The notes beneath the pieces were generated by a model. The model had not been told where the DNA came from, made no database searches, and saw nothing but the letters and a program-made list of their open reading frames with translations. DNA of 64,000 nucleotides, taken from NCBI GenBank assembly GCA_009763385.1, contig CM019823.1, positions 94,871,104 to 94,935,103 of the forward strand, given 5' to 3'. Each line of letters starts with the position of its first letter. The first letter of the stretch is position 1. Origin of the DNA: Coix lacryma-jobi var. lacryma-jobi (taxonomy: Eukaryota > Streptophyta > Magnoliopsida > Poales > Poaceae). Of the stretch, positions 9,298 to 19,989 are shown piece after piece. A program made the position numbers and the translations under genes.

Positions 9298-11476
9298 GCG
9301 GATACATGGGTGTATGACGAGTCTCGAGTGATGAGTGATTGTCAACGGGTTTGATCGCAGGTTCTTTGGCTTGTGTTATGCAGGTGTCGAGCACAGAGAC
9401 AGTGATCGAGGGCAAGGTGAAGGTCAAGTAGAGACGTGCCGTGCCGACGGACCGGGAGCGGTGAAGGGCGGACGTGAGGCTTGGACTGAGGGACCGGTGG
9501 CCTGAGGATCAGCTGTGGTGGCTGGCAGCCAGGGACAGCGACGAGCGAAGACTTGCGGGACATGGTGTTGCTCGGGTCGAGGACCTGGGGACACGTGTCG
9601 GTGGACGGGGTGCACGGGCGGTGCATCCCCTCTACAGCTTCGGTTTGGTGGTAGAGCCAGAGAAAAACCATCGAGTGGACGGTTTCCAGGTTTGGGCCTC
9701 AAAACCTGGGCACGGATGGTTTCCGAGTTTGGCCACAAAACTCGGGCTAAAGACGGTTTCCAGGTTAGGGCCTCAAAACCTGGGTGCTGCGGGTTTGCTG
9801 AGTTTGGGCCACAAAACTCAGGCGTTGGTGGGCTGGTTTCCCGGTTTGGGCCTCAAAACCGGGGGTTGATCATGAAGGCTGGTTTCCCGGTTTGGGCCTC
9901 AAAACCGGGGGTGCGACATCTAGGAAAAGGACGTAGAGCGGTGGCGGCACGTGGCGGCAATCGGGAGGTTGCGTCGAGGCAACGCTACGAGTTGTGCGAG
10001 CGTGGCCGTCGAATCCACCTACCATCGAGTTGGTCCAGAATAACCTTAGGGTTTAGCTGGTTCGCTCTGTAAGTAGTTAGGGGTAGAGTGGGAATTAGGA
10101 ATAGTTAGAATTAGGATAAATAGGGGGAGACACCCACCTCCCCATCTATCTCAGTCATTTGCTCTTTGCTTCTAGGGTTTCCTGCTCTCCCAATCCCCTG
10201 CTGTAGCTAGCTGAGATCCGCAGAGAACCATACCTCTGTGTGCTGGAGATTTTGAGGAAGTGAGGCCGTAACCTCACTGTTGTAGCATGTGGTAGCCACA
10301 AGGTTGCAGATCGATGTGTTGATTCGCGTTTTGTTTGTGTTCTTCGCGTTCTTCGTTTCTCCGCAATTTTCCCATCACTCGATCTCTCTCCCTACTGCGT
10401 CTTTGCGAAATCCGTTTGAATCAACTTGTTCATTTTTGAATAGAGATTATTTCCACCGAAGGAATTTATCTAACTCCTCACGAACAAGTAGATCGGGTTG
10501 GTTTCATTTTCGTGGCGCTTTTTCGTTCTTGATCTTTCCATTTCGATTTCCCGGTGATTGAATCGATTTGAGTGGATGATTTCTTGGGGATAATCTCCTA
10601 ACTACCCCGTGATCATCTTCTCCAAGTTTGGGAATGTGGGATTTTGATTTGGATCGAATTTGGTGAGATTTGGAGAGGAGGCGACTGAAATCGCCCTCTC
10701 TGCTCGTTGGCGGACAGTCCGCGGTTTTTACCGGCGGACAGTTCGCGCGTCGGGATCGAGTCAGGTCAGTGGCTGCGGGTCTCGATCGCGTTACTGTTCC
10801 TTGACCGGCGGACAGTCTGCCGAAGGAACTCGCGAACAGTCCGGGAGTCGTCCAGGGACTGTTCAGCAGCCTTGCTGCTTTGGTATTTGACCGGCGGACA
10901 GTCCACCGTTGGTTTTCGCGGACAGTCCGGGAACTGTCCAGGGAACTTCAGCAGCACTACGGTTTTGCTCGTTTGGCCGGCGGACAGTCCGCGACGTGAG
11001 CCCGGACAGTCCGCCACTGGGCAGACAGTCCGCGACCGTACTGCCGGACAGTCCGGGACTTGGCTGTAGCTTCCGGTTTAGTGCGTTAGCTCTCCCGGCT
11101 TCCTCGGTTGGTTTTCGGACTTCTCGTTTGGCCTTGTAGTTGACCAAGGAACCTCTCTAGGTATCTTTGCTACTTGTTAGCATCGGCACTTGGGGATTTC
11201 TTGACGTAGCCGTCTATCTACATTTGGGACTTGGTTTTTGAGGGTCGAACTTGATACGTTGCTTTTGCCGTTTGGTTTGCTATCGCTTTGTGGTGCCTCG
11301 CTGTGATCCTAGGGATCATCCACCCTCTTCCAAGGGTCGTGGACATCATGGTTTCGATCGAAGCTTTCGGGGGTAGATTTTGGGGACAATAGGCCAAAGT
11401 TTCGAGAGAAAATTTTGAGCTCCCATTCACCCCCCCCCCCCTCTGGTTGCCTTGCTATTGCTTTCTCGGTCCTTCA
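9298..11476 (+). repeat. Element A 3' LTR
   Basis: A 2179-bp LTR from TGCGGATACATGG to GGTCCTTCA. Its last 1.4 kb is nearly identical to 1-1403. It contains a hairpin array (about 9680-9912), a palindrome array (about 10705-11060, several copies degraded by C-to-T or G-to-A changes) and a long C-run before the end. The right flank enters the LTR of element B. Confidence 0.93.
9680..9912. repeat. Hairpin array in 3' LTR of element A
   Basis: About six inverted-repeat units with the same loop and changing arms as in the middle LTR, including a TGAGTTT/AAACTCA unit. The last two units are both of the CCGGTTT/AAACCGG type. Confidence 0.85.
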
Positions 11477-12113
11477 GCTTGGCTAAATCCTAAGCTATTA
11501 GCTCTCTAGCTTTAGCCTTGCTTTGCTTCTTCCTTCCTTTCATTGCTATCAATGAAGTGACACCTCCAGGGGGGTATTTATAGGGGGCAGCCATCTGACC
11601 TAGGGCAAACCCTAGTGGTGGGCTCCAGCCCTAGGTGGCGGCCGCCACCCCCCTGGCCCTTGGATGCACCGTGATTGATCCTACGGTCTCCAGGGACTCC
11701 TCCAAGGCGGTTCCAAGGTCGGTTGCATGTCCAAATAACCGTCACATGGGCAATTAGGTCATGATCCACGTGACATCTCTTCTTAGCCCTCCGATGCCAC
11801 CGACCTAGTGACCAAGGGCTAAGATTTGGCCCTGGGGTGGTCACACGGATCAGTGACATGGCAGGGGAGAGTTTGAGCCTCTGCTTGGTGGCGGGTGCCA
11901 CCCCACTAGGGCCCAAATGGGCCGTGGTGAGTGGGTTCGGCCCCTGGTGGGTCCATTCTCCAAATTTGGTCCAAATCCTGCATTCAAATAAAAATCTATG
12001 GACATGTGGAATTTGGTTAGTTTGAAACCTATTTGACTACATTTCATGCCTTTTTGGTGAATTTGGGGTAAAATGTTGATGGTAGTAAAACAAGTGTTTA
12101 AGGACCATCAACA
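11477..12113 (-). repeat. Element B 3' LTR, first ~640 bp
   Basis: Read on the minus strand it starts TGTTGATGGTCCTTAAACAC at 12113 and matches the 5' LTR of B (32212-32882). The rest lies left of element A, outside the window. A TATAAATA promoter element is at 11582-11575 (minus). Confidence 0.85.
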
Positions 12114-12543
12114 AGCTCCCCCAATCTAACCTGTTGCTCGTCCTTGAGCAACGATGCGGTTTAAGCATAGAGCATGAGATAGATAGTAACTTAAGATGTA
12201 TACAAGTGCATATTGTATAGTGAGAAATAACTTGGTGTATATCATTAATCATAGCAATGTGGGGCTTATAGCTTTTCACTTCAAACATTAGCAAATATAG
12301 GCTTATAGCTTTTCACTTCAAACATGCAAGAGTGAAATAAAGCAGTAGATAGGAACTTTATCTTGCTTAGGTTTGACTAGGATTCTGTCTGGAGGTTTTT
12401 TTGAAGGTTTTCAAAAGATAAAAACTGCTCAAGTCCTCCAAGATTCACTCAATCACTCAATGGTGTTTAAATCCTCACTAGGCCAAAATGTAGCCTCTCC
12501 TATTCTAAAGAATGATATGTTGAGTTATAGGTAGGCTAAGAAT
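12114..12543 (-). other. Element B 3' internal end with polypurine tract
   Basis: No ORF. The minus strand reads GGTTAGATTGGGGGAGCT just before the LTR, a polypurine tract. The next portion of the same internal region continues at 27665 on the far side of element G. Confidence 0.7.
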
Positions 12544-14117
12544 TGTAACACCCTAGGTGTCAAGCATTCCTTAAACTGCATAATTTGTCATAGCATAAGC
12601 ATAGCATTTCATCATTTCATATGCATCTGTTTGAATAAGTGCTTAAGTTCTTGCATAGTCTCTAGTGTAACCTTGTTTTGCTTTCTGTTTCTGACTTAGT
12701 GCCTTAAAACAAAGTTGTAGATCTTGATGAAAGAAACAACTTTGTTTAAAAGCACTTTCTCAGAAAAAGTTGTTAAAATGGGATTCCTTGCATTAGAAAA
12801 TTTGGTTAGAAGTAAATTTCTTTTTTTTAAGCAGAATTTGGACTCGAGCCTTAAAGATGATTTGTTCCTTACAAAATTCTAAGCAACTTTGCTTTTAGGA
12901 CCTTTTCCTAATTCGGCTTAGTTGGGAAGTTTTGGAGCATCAAAGTTTGTAACCAAACTTCATTAGTTTAACCCTAGTAGGCCCGGCCTGTCAGCCCCAC
13001 CTTTTTCTCCCCGCGGACGCCGCTCCCTCCGCGCCGACAGAACCACCCGCCGCCGCGAGACCGCCTCGCCGGCCGGCCAAACCACCGTCATCGCCGCCCG
13101 TGGTTTGCGCCCGAACTCGCCACGTCGCCCTGGCGCTCGGTGCTTGTTGCCGCGTGGCGCACGATGCCTGACGCCGCCACGACCGGTCGGGAGCTCCTCC
13201 CCGACGGGAACTGGCCAGGTGCAATGCACCCAGCACTTCATTTCCTTTTGCCTTCGCTCCGCCCCGTGCTCGCAACCAGAAGAGCATTTCATTGCTCACT
13301 CTCTCCCTCGCTCCACTCCACCCCATCTTCACCAGAGCTCCACGCCGCCGCCGCCCGCCGAACTCCGGCGAGCGATTACTCGCTACTCACCGCACCGCCG
13401 CCCGATTCCTCCCGCCATCCTCTCCGTCTTGACCTCCTCTTTCACCTGCCAGGGTTGGTTCCCCCTCTTTCCCTCTCTAGCAGGCAGAACGTCGAGTGCT
13501 ATCCTCGGGTTCTCGCCATGGCTGCCACCATGACCTTCACGTGAACCGCTCATCTCCGGCCAAGCTATCCCAAACCGAGCCATGTTCTAGTCTTCTCTAC
13601 CGCTGTAGTTGCCTAGGTTTCGATGGAGACCTCTCTTCGCCATGTTTCAGCCGAAACCGAGCCGTGTCGCCGCCATGTCCGCCGTGGACCGCCGCCGTGC
13701 ATCGCTCCGGGCAATGCCGGGGATGCCGAGGCCCGAAAGTTGCTCCAATAGGTCGCGTAGGACTTGCTTGGGCTAGTGTTAGTCTCGCCGAGCCTCAAGC
13801 TCGCTGCGGGAAGAGCTTCGCCACGAGTCGCAGAGCCGCCGCTCCCATGGCTGCCGTCGAGCTTGCTCCGGTATCCCTTTGGCTCAGCGAGTCAGTTAGT
13901 CGTGTTCGCCTCGCAAACCCGCATCCAGTGATGGTCTCAGCATCACCGGAAGCCTCGCCGCCGACGAGCTAGGGCCAGTCAACGACAACGGCGCCAAACT
14001 CCGTCGTTGACCGCCGAGCCTAGCCTCGCCTAATAGCTTGGTCGTCTGACCAGTGAGCCTCGCCGACCGAGTCAAAGAGAGAGTGTGAGAGAGAAAAGGG
14101 GAAAATCTGGGTATAGT

Positions 14118-14265
14118 AGGCCTCGGCTGAGTCAGTCGAGTGTGCCGAGCGTTGCCTCGAGCCTCGGCTGAGTCAAGTCGAGTGTGCTGAGCGTTGCCTC
14201 GAGCCTCGGCTGAGTCAAGTCGAGTGTGCCGAGCCTTTGCCTCGAGCCTCGGCTGAGTCAAGTTG
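14118..14265. repeat. 47-48-bp tandem repeat in LTR G
   Basis: About three and a half copies of a unit beginning GCCTCGGCTGAGTCAAGTCG and ending GTTGCCTCGA. The equivalent array in the 3' LTR is at about 24967-25110 and is slightly shorter through indels. Confidence 0.85.
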
Positions 14266-16298
14266 AGTCCGTAGCGTTTAGGATTGAGTTTCTTTTAGTT
14301 TGTTTTGCAGAATTATGTAAAGGCTTCAAAAAGTCCTACAAGGCTCATTTTAAGCCAAATCCTGTGAAACAAATTTTGTTGTGTTCAGCATGATTAGATC
14401 TAACTGTGAAAAATGTTAAATGCATTTTGGTGATATTTTTATGTGTAGATTTATTTAAATTAGAAAAGTGCTGATAACTTGGAAAATGCATAACTAATTA
14501 TGTATAAGTCAGAAAAATGTGATTCCAGTTTTGTTAGGTTTGTATGGATATATAGTTTCAGGGAAAAATATAATATAAGGTTGTTCTGTGAATTATTTAG
14601 CAGTAGCTTTTAAAATGGTTAAATGTTGTTTTCTTGTTTGTTTTGTAGTAATTAGAATATGAGGAATATGAACCTGAGAATTTATGCACACTGCTCTTGT
14701 GCTAGGAAGTTCAGTAGAAAAATGAGAAATCTGTTGTTTGACACTTTTTGCTAGGGTGTGTAGTTCAAAGCACCTTTCCATGATAGAATTTGTCTTTTTC
14801 ATAGAGAATGGAGTTTAAGTCCAAACGGGATGAAATTTGGACCAGGGACTAGATTACATATTGTTAACTTCCAGTAATTTCTGTAAATTTTTCTGAAGCT
14901 ATCTAGGATGGGTTGCTGTTATAGGCTAGTTTAATTAGATTTATTTCAGCAAGTAATTAGAGGGTAATAAACTCATTAAGTATACTTTGATGTGGTGACA
15001 ACATAGCTTAACACGTTGAATATGGGAGGTTAAGCAGTTGAGTAGCAGTAGATGACATGTGCTTATCTCCTGGAATGCCTTGTTCCATGTTGCATCCCAT
15101 GCATCCCGCATGCATTCGCGTTATTTATTCATGTTATGCATCATGCAGGATCGGTAGTGGAAGTTCAGGATCTGTCACCCGAGGAGCAGTACCAGGAGGA
15201 GACGCCGGAAGAGAAAATCCCAGGAGGAGACGTTGAAGAGCTGCCGGAGTGCCGCGATCACCGCCCTTCGGACTTTGAGCGAGGCAAGCCCCGGAGCATT
15301 CTAACTCCTACTGTTTGCAAATGCTTTACAATTAACCTGATGATGGATGTTGCATTAGGTTATAGGAATTGATTGCTACCGTTGATGCATTATTACTTAT
15401 CCTTGTCCACCTGCCATATATCTTGATATCCCTGTTTAGGTCTAGGCTCGTTATATGCTTAGCCCTGCTTAGACCGGTAAAATCGGGTGATTTCCTGTCT
15501 CCCGCAATAGGTGGATACTGATCATGTTTAGCCTGTGCTATCATGAGATAACCATGTGATAATTAATCTGAGACGGAGGCGGGATGTAAGAGCAGCAGGA
15601 CATGGGTTCTGTGTGCTAGTAGGCTCCCGTCTGTGTCGCCTAGGACCCGTTCGGGAATGTAACTTCAGTCAAATTGAACGCGTCGATCACTTAACGGAGT
15701 AGGTCTGAGTACCTCCCGCGAAGCCGAGGAGTAAGGTTATTCGAGCCGGTGATGGAGATGTTGACGCCTAACACCCAGGGCCTCAGCTGTACCGTGGGCA
15801 ACTATTCTGATCAACCTGGCATGGTCCGAGGGCAGGCAGGGCCTGATCGACCTGGCATGACCGTGGGCAGTTATAGATTGAGCGACCTGGCACTGAGATA
15901 ACCCCCGGTGTAGAAGGGCCCATGGCCGTCCCGCGCATTGTGTTCTCGAATCTCCTGATTGGTAGCTTACGACTGCCGTAGCCGGAATGTGGCGGGCGAG
16001 TGTGAGACATTTTATCCCCAGCTGGGTAGGAATCGATTATAATCGCCATCGCTCCTGGACAGTGAGCAGTTGACTTTAGATCATCTCCCGTAGAACTTAT
16101 GGAACTAAAATGGTTATGGAATCTGAAAGGCTATTGATGAAATAGTCACTCTTGATTGATTAATTAGCAAGTGCTTGTTTAGTACAGGTGCAAATCTAGT
16201 AAGGTAGAGTTAATGACTAAAAGCAATTGCCAACATCTGAAACTGAGTTTTTATTACTAAAGCTTTCATGCAAAGGAGTATGTACAGCCAACCCCACT

Positions 16299-16305
16299 TA
16301 TATAG
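16299..16305 (+). promoter_or_regulatory. Putative TATA box, element G 5' LTR
   Basis: TATATAG, about 525 bp before the LTR end. The same motif is at 27133-27139 in the 3' LTR. Transcription would start shortly downstream if this is the core promoter. Confidence 0.45.
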
Positions 16306-16831
16306 CCTACATGATCCTTGGTGTCTCATTATTTCTGGTTTTGTCGGGTAAGTCTAGCTGAGTACCTTCTCGTACTCAGGGTTTATTTCCCTTGTTGTTG
16401 CAGATGGCCAGTGCTTTTATGGCTACTGCGAGAACTGCTTGTACCCGGTAACGGGTGATGACTAGACCAAGGGCATGGTCAACACTTATCTCATCTGTTG
16501 CTTTTGTGGACCCGGTCAACTGATGGCACCGTATTTATGAACAACCCAAACTTATGTTTTAAAGACTATGTTGCTTCCGCTACTACTATCAAACTATGGT
16601 TTGTAATATTATTTCGTACTCCGATGTAATTTGAACTTTATGCAACTGTGATGTAACCCGTGAGCATGTTCGTGGAACAAGTACGATCTTGGCTGGATGT
16701 CGTTGAATGATTTGAAATCCTTCGAGATTTCGGACTACCGGGTTTGTACGAGCTTAAGTACTCGATGATTTCTGCGAGAGCGGAGGTTTTCAGTGCTTAA
16801 TCTGGTGCAAATTGGTCGGTTCTGTTACAGC

Positions 16832-16843
16832 TGGCATCGGAGC
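16832..16843 (+). promoter_or_regulatory. Primer binding site, element G
   Basis: TGGCATCGGAGC, three bases after the LTR end, is the Met-type site TGGTATCAGAGC with two substitutions. Confidence 0.7.
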
Positions 16844-17613
16844 AGGTTCTGCGTTACTGTTCATGGGTGTATTTTAAAAATATTTTATAAAGGATAAAGC
16901 TATATTTGCCAACTTATAGTTATATTAGGATTTGGAAAATCTTAAGGATTAAAGCTAAGGTGTGCCAGTGACCAAGTCCGTATGCCCAATAGGAATTTAG
17001 GTGGCTATTTAAGTACTAACTTGGGGGTTGTGCATCATATTTAAATTCTGTTTCTGTCGTCCATACGGCAAGGGTGAAATTGTATGGGTGCTATTCCTCG
17101 GAATAGTAATGTATGGATCAATTGCCTCTACGTCAAGGTAATAAGTGAGTTGTGAGAGCATGATTGGACAACCGCCAATCTAGGGGAGTGCTTGAATGAT
17201 GCTGACATGTATACCTGTTGCACACAAGTATATGTGAAAGTATTAATTGTGGGAGTAATACTTTTCTGATGGGTGCATATACTGCTTACGTGTATACCGG
17301 GTGTGCACCTAAGCCAGTATTAGATTTAATTTTCAGCAATGCATGATATTCATATTGTGGGCAGGGCTGAAATGAACTTTCTGCAGGTACGCTAACTTGC
17401 GAACGTGTAGTACGCTAGTTAACGCTATGAGTGAACGTTGTATGCCACCGTCTAGCCGTTAGATTGATAGGCAGTGAGGACGTATGTTACGCTCATGCAT
17501 CATGATCATATAATTTTGCATTAATCTTACTTCCTTCCTTACGTTATCCGTCCCGTTCTTAAATAAAAGTTGTTCTCAACTAATTAAAAACTATGTGGAT
17601 ACACTTCTTTCAG
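16844..17613 (+). other. Element G leader
   Basis: About 770 bp with no recognisable coding sequence. It ends CTTCTTTCAG directly before the ATG of the extra ORF, which resembles a 3' splice site. Donor-like GT sites occur upstream, for example CTGCAGGTACG near 17388, so the leader may contain an intron. Confidence 0.55.
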
Positions 17614-18643
17614 ATGGCCCGCACTAAGCGTACCGCCCGCAAGTCGACTGGAAGCAGGAGGCCCAATTATATGCTGGGACCCTGGACAGCCGAGGGGTCA
17701 GAGGATTTTCTGGAAGAGTTCGGCATGCCTACTCTTTTGTGGAGGGTGCTGCACTTAGTCGGATACCAGGAGGGCCAGGAGCCGCAATATGAGTGGCATC
17801 GAGTTCAGTTTTCAGAGGATCGCTACATGTACACAGTTGAGGTGGACGTGCCCAGCCGTGATCCGCAGGATCATGTGTGGTGCCGCAGGGTGTTTGCTCT
17901 TCAGGGCAGGACTCCTTGGGATGGAGCCAACCAAGTTGCGTACACTGTTCTTCGGGACATCATGGAGGATCATCCAGAGGTAGTTGCCCAGGCCACAGCC
18001 GGTGTCTTCCCTACAGCAGATCCGTACCAGTCAGTGTGGCGTCAGCCGGGTGCCACTGTGTTGGGGACCAGTTCTTCGGAGCGTGAGCACTGCGCAGGCC
18101 AGCTGGGAGTGCGATGGCTGCACTCATGGCTACCTACGGGTGTCTGTCACGTAGCTACGACCACCTGGACCACATCCTCAGTGAGGAGATAGCTGCACAT
18201 CACCAGGTCAGGAGGCGCATGCTACAGAGGTCGACCTTCTTACCACTCAGCTAGCTCACATGACCGTTGAGAGAGACCAGGCTCGTCAGAGGGAGCAGGA
18301 GACGGCACAGCAGCTTAGTGACCAGCAGGGTATGACGACTTTCTTATCCACCATCATGGCCGAGACTGAGGAGTCACTACGTAGTGTTTGTCTCGAGGGT
18401 ATGCGCGCGACTGAGCAGAACAGGCTTCTCAGGCTACAGGTGGGAGATTTGGAGCTGCAACTTCATCATCTCCAGGACTACAATGATCGCCTACATGAGG
18501 AGATTCATCGCCGTGAGAATGAGAGGAACCCTATCCTTCCTCAGGAGGACCCGGATTCTCATGCTTCGTCCAGTGGTTCTTCGAACATCTCGAGTGATGA
18601 TGATGACAACGACGATGATGACGATGGTGCCATTAGGGAGTAG
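17614..18643 (+). CDS. Extra ORF of element G with histone H3-like N-terminus (two frameshifts)
   Basis: Not a known retrotransposon protein that I can name. From the ATG at 17614 the protein starts M-ARTKRTARKSTG-SRRP. Mature histone H3 starts ARTKQTARKSTG-GKAP, so 11 of the first 12 residues agree, including Arg2, Thr3, Lys4, Arg8, Lys9, Ser10 and Thr11. No histone fold follows. Residues about 20-150 form a Trp- and aromatic-rich globular region (LLWRVLHLVGYQEG, VWCRRVFALQGRT) whose beta-then-helix pattern faintly recalls a dsRNA-binding fold; this is speculative. The frame shifts near 18070-18087 and again near 18226. The remainder (18260-18643) is a predicted coiled coil rich in Glu, Arg and Gln, then a Ser-rich and Asp-rich acidic tail. 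An upstream in-frame ATG at 17593 is possible, but the CAG directly before 17614 favours the H3-like start. Confidence 0.85.
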
Positions 18644-18981
18644 ACTAGTTAGTGTTAGCGAGTTTGATCTTGTCTCATGTCCTAGCGCTTGATCTTTGGG
18701 GTTATCATGTGGATGTAAGGTTGTGTGATGGACCTGTGCGCGTGTGACGCAAAACCTTTGAAAGTCCCGTATGTATGGGCACCTATGGATGTTATGTTGA
18801 CTTTTGTATGTTATGTGATGAGCATCTTTTATCATGTGATGATGCGATGTGGATCGAGATTTATTATGCCTCTGCAATTGTTTGGCGAATTCGTTTTCCG
18901 AATAATTTCCGTTGGCATGGTTTATTGTTCTCCGCAATAATGGCAACGTCATTTAATGATTATTGCTATCACTACATGCAG
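18644..18981 (+). other. Spacer between extra ORF and gag, element G
   Basis: No separate gene seen. It ends ACTACATGCAG directly before the gag ATG at 18982, again resembling a splice acceptor. An in-frame open stretch exists upstream from 18775 but has no gag similarity. Confidence 0.5.
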
Positions 18982-19985
18982 ATGACGATGACTCGCAGTG
19001 GGGCGGGTGGTAGTGGTGGTAATGATGGTAACAGGGAAAACCGCGATCCACCACCTCCTCCACCACCCACAGCCGAGCAACTCTTCGCTCAGTTCTTGGG
19101 AAGTCAACGCAACATCGAGGCGCTTCTGCGAGAGAATTTGGCGCATGGCAATCAACGCCCTGAGCCGAATCAGTACAGCTCGTTCAAGGATTTTCTGGAC
19201 ACAAGGCCGCCAATTTTCAAGGAAGCCACAGAACCTCTAGAAGCAGAAGAGTGGTTGCATACAATGGAGCAGAAGTTTCGACTGCTCAGGCTTACAGAGG
19301 AGTTGAAGGCAGAATATGCCGCACATCAGCTACAGGGGCCAGCCGGAATTTGGTGGGGACATCACCGTACCACTTATCCAGCCCGTACACCTGTCACTTG
19401 GAGAATGTTCGCGGAAGCTGTTCGCGGGCACTATATTCCGCCAGGCTTGACTCAGATGAAGGTGGCTGAATTCATGAGCTTAACACAAGGAACTCGATCA
19501 GTGACCGAGTATCATCACTTGTTCAATTCCTTGTCTCGATATGTTCCAGACTTCGTCGACACAGATGCTAAGAAGATTGCTAGTTTCAAGAGAGGCTTGA
19601 ACACTAAAATGGCAAAGTCAGTGGGTACATCTTCCCGTACCACCTTCAATGACTTCATAAGTGACTGCCTGATTCAAGAGGGTCATAACAACAAGCATGC
19701 TGCAAGTAAGGCCGGAAGAGGACCTTTGATTCTGGACCATCTCAGCCTAGAGGACCACCAGCCCAGCGTTCTCAATATCGACCACCAGCGCCGGGGGCAC
19801 GTTTCCGGCACCGCAAAAGAAGAACAGCCGCAAGCTCAGCGTAATCAGAGGCCCATACAAAGTAGCTGCTAATCAGCTCATGGAGGTCAGGGCAGCTCGA
19901 CCGGAGGAAAACCTTCAGTTCGTGGGCCGTGTTACAATTGCAACCAAGAGGGGCACTTCGCAAGATATTGCCCCACCCAAGGAAG
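18982..19985 (+). pseudogene. gag: Element G gag, frameshifted
   Basis: Capsid and nucleocapsid of a Ty3/gypsy element. From the ATG at 18982: a Gly-rich start, a proline run (near 19050), then the Retrotrans_gag domain with FKDFLDTRPPIF, EAEEWLHTMEQKFRLL, WRMFAEAVRGHYIPP and MKVAEFMSLTQGTRSVTEY. The frame leaves the family sequence near 19715 and stops at 19872. The zinc knuckle CYNCNQEGHFARYC (CX2CX4HX4C) is intact at about 19930-19971, downstream of that stop. Frame changes separate capsid, knuckle and protease, so no single product is possible. Confidence 0.9.
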
Positions 19986-19989
19986 CAAC

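Larger units (their letters stand above)
1..11476 (+). mobile_element. Element A: Sirevirus-like Ty1/copia element with three LTRs
   Basis: Copia element whose left end lies outside the window. Seen in order: the 3' part of a 5' LTR (1-1403), a Met-type primer site, broken gag, protease-integrase-RT-RNase H in copia order, a long 3' untranslated region with several polypurine tracts, one LTR (7198-9279), a 17-bp polypurine piece and a second LTR (9298-11476). The first and third LTRs resemble each other much more than either resembles the middle one, so they are the true pair. The right flank (GCTTGGCTAA) continues the LTR of element B, so A inserted there. The target duplication cannot be checked because the left flank is missing. 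Confidence 0.88.
12544..16829 (+). repeat. Element G 5' LTR (4.3 kb)
   Basis: Runs from TGTAACACCCTAGG to GGTTCTGTTACA. Composition is strongly uneven: AT-rich ends and a GC- and CpG-rich block at about 13010-14270 with spurious open frames on both strands. It contains a 47-48-bp tandem repeat at 14118-14265, a TATATAG box at 16299 and, close to the end, a CAG directly before an ATG at 16404. Confidence 0.93.

Noticed and set aside
9474..10072. Open frames of 131-185 codons within the LTRs of A and D
   Set aside because: They are translations of the hairpin array (repeated FQVWASKPG-like units) and shift frame between LTR copies.
13105..13972. Several overlapping open frames of 110-160 codons in the G LTRs
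   Set aside because: They arise from GC-rich composition, occur on both strands, and differ by indels between the two LTRs. No domain is seen.
17614..18643. Genuine host histone H3 gene or pseudogene
   Set aside because: Only the first dozen or so residues match. The histone-fold sequence is absent and the ORF lies between a gypsy leader and its gag.
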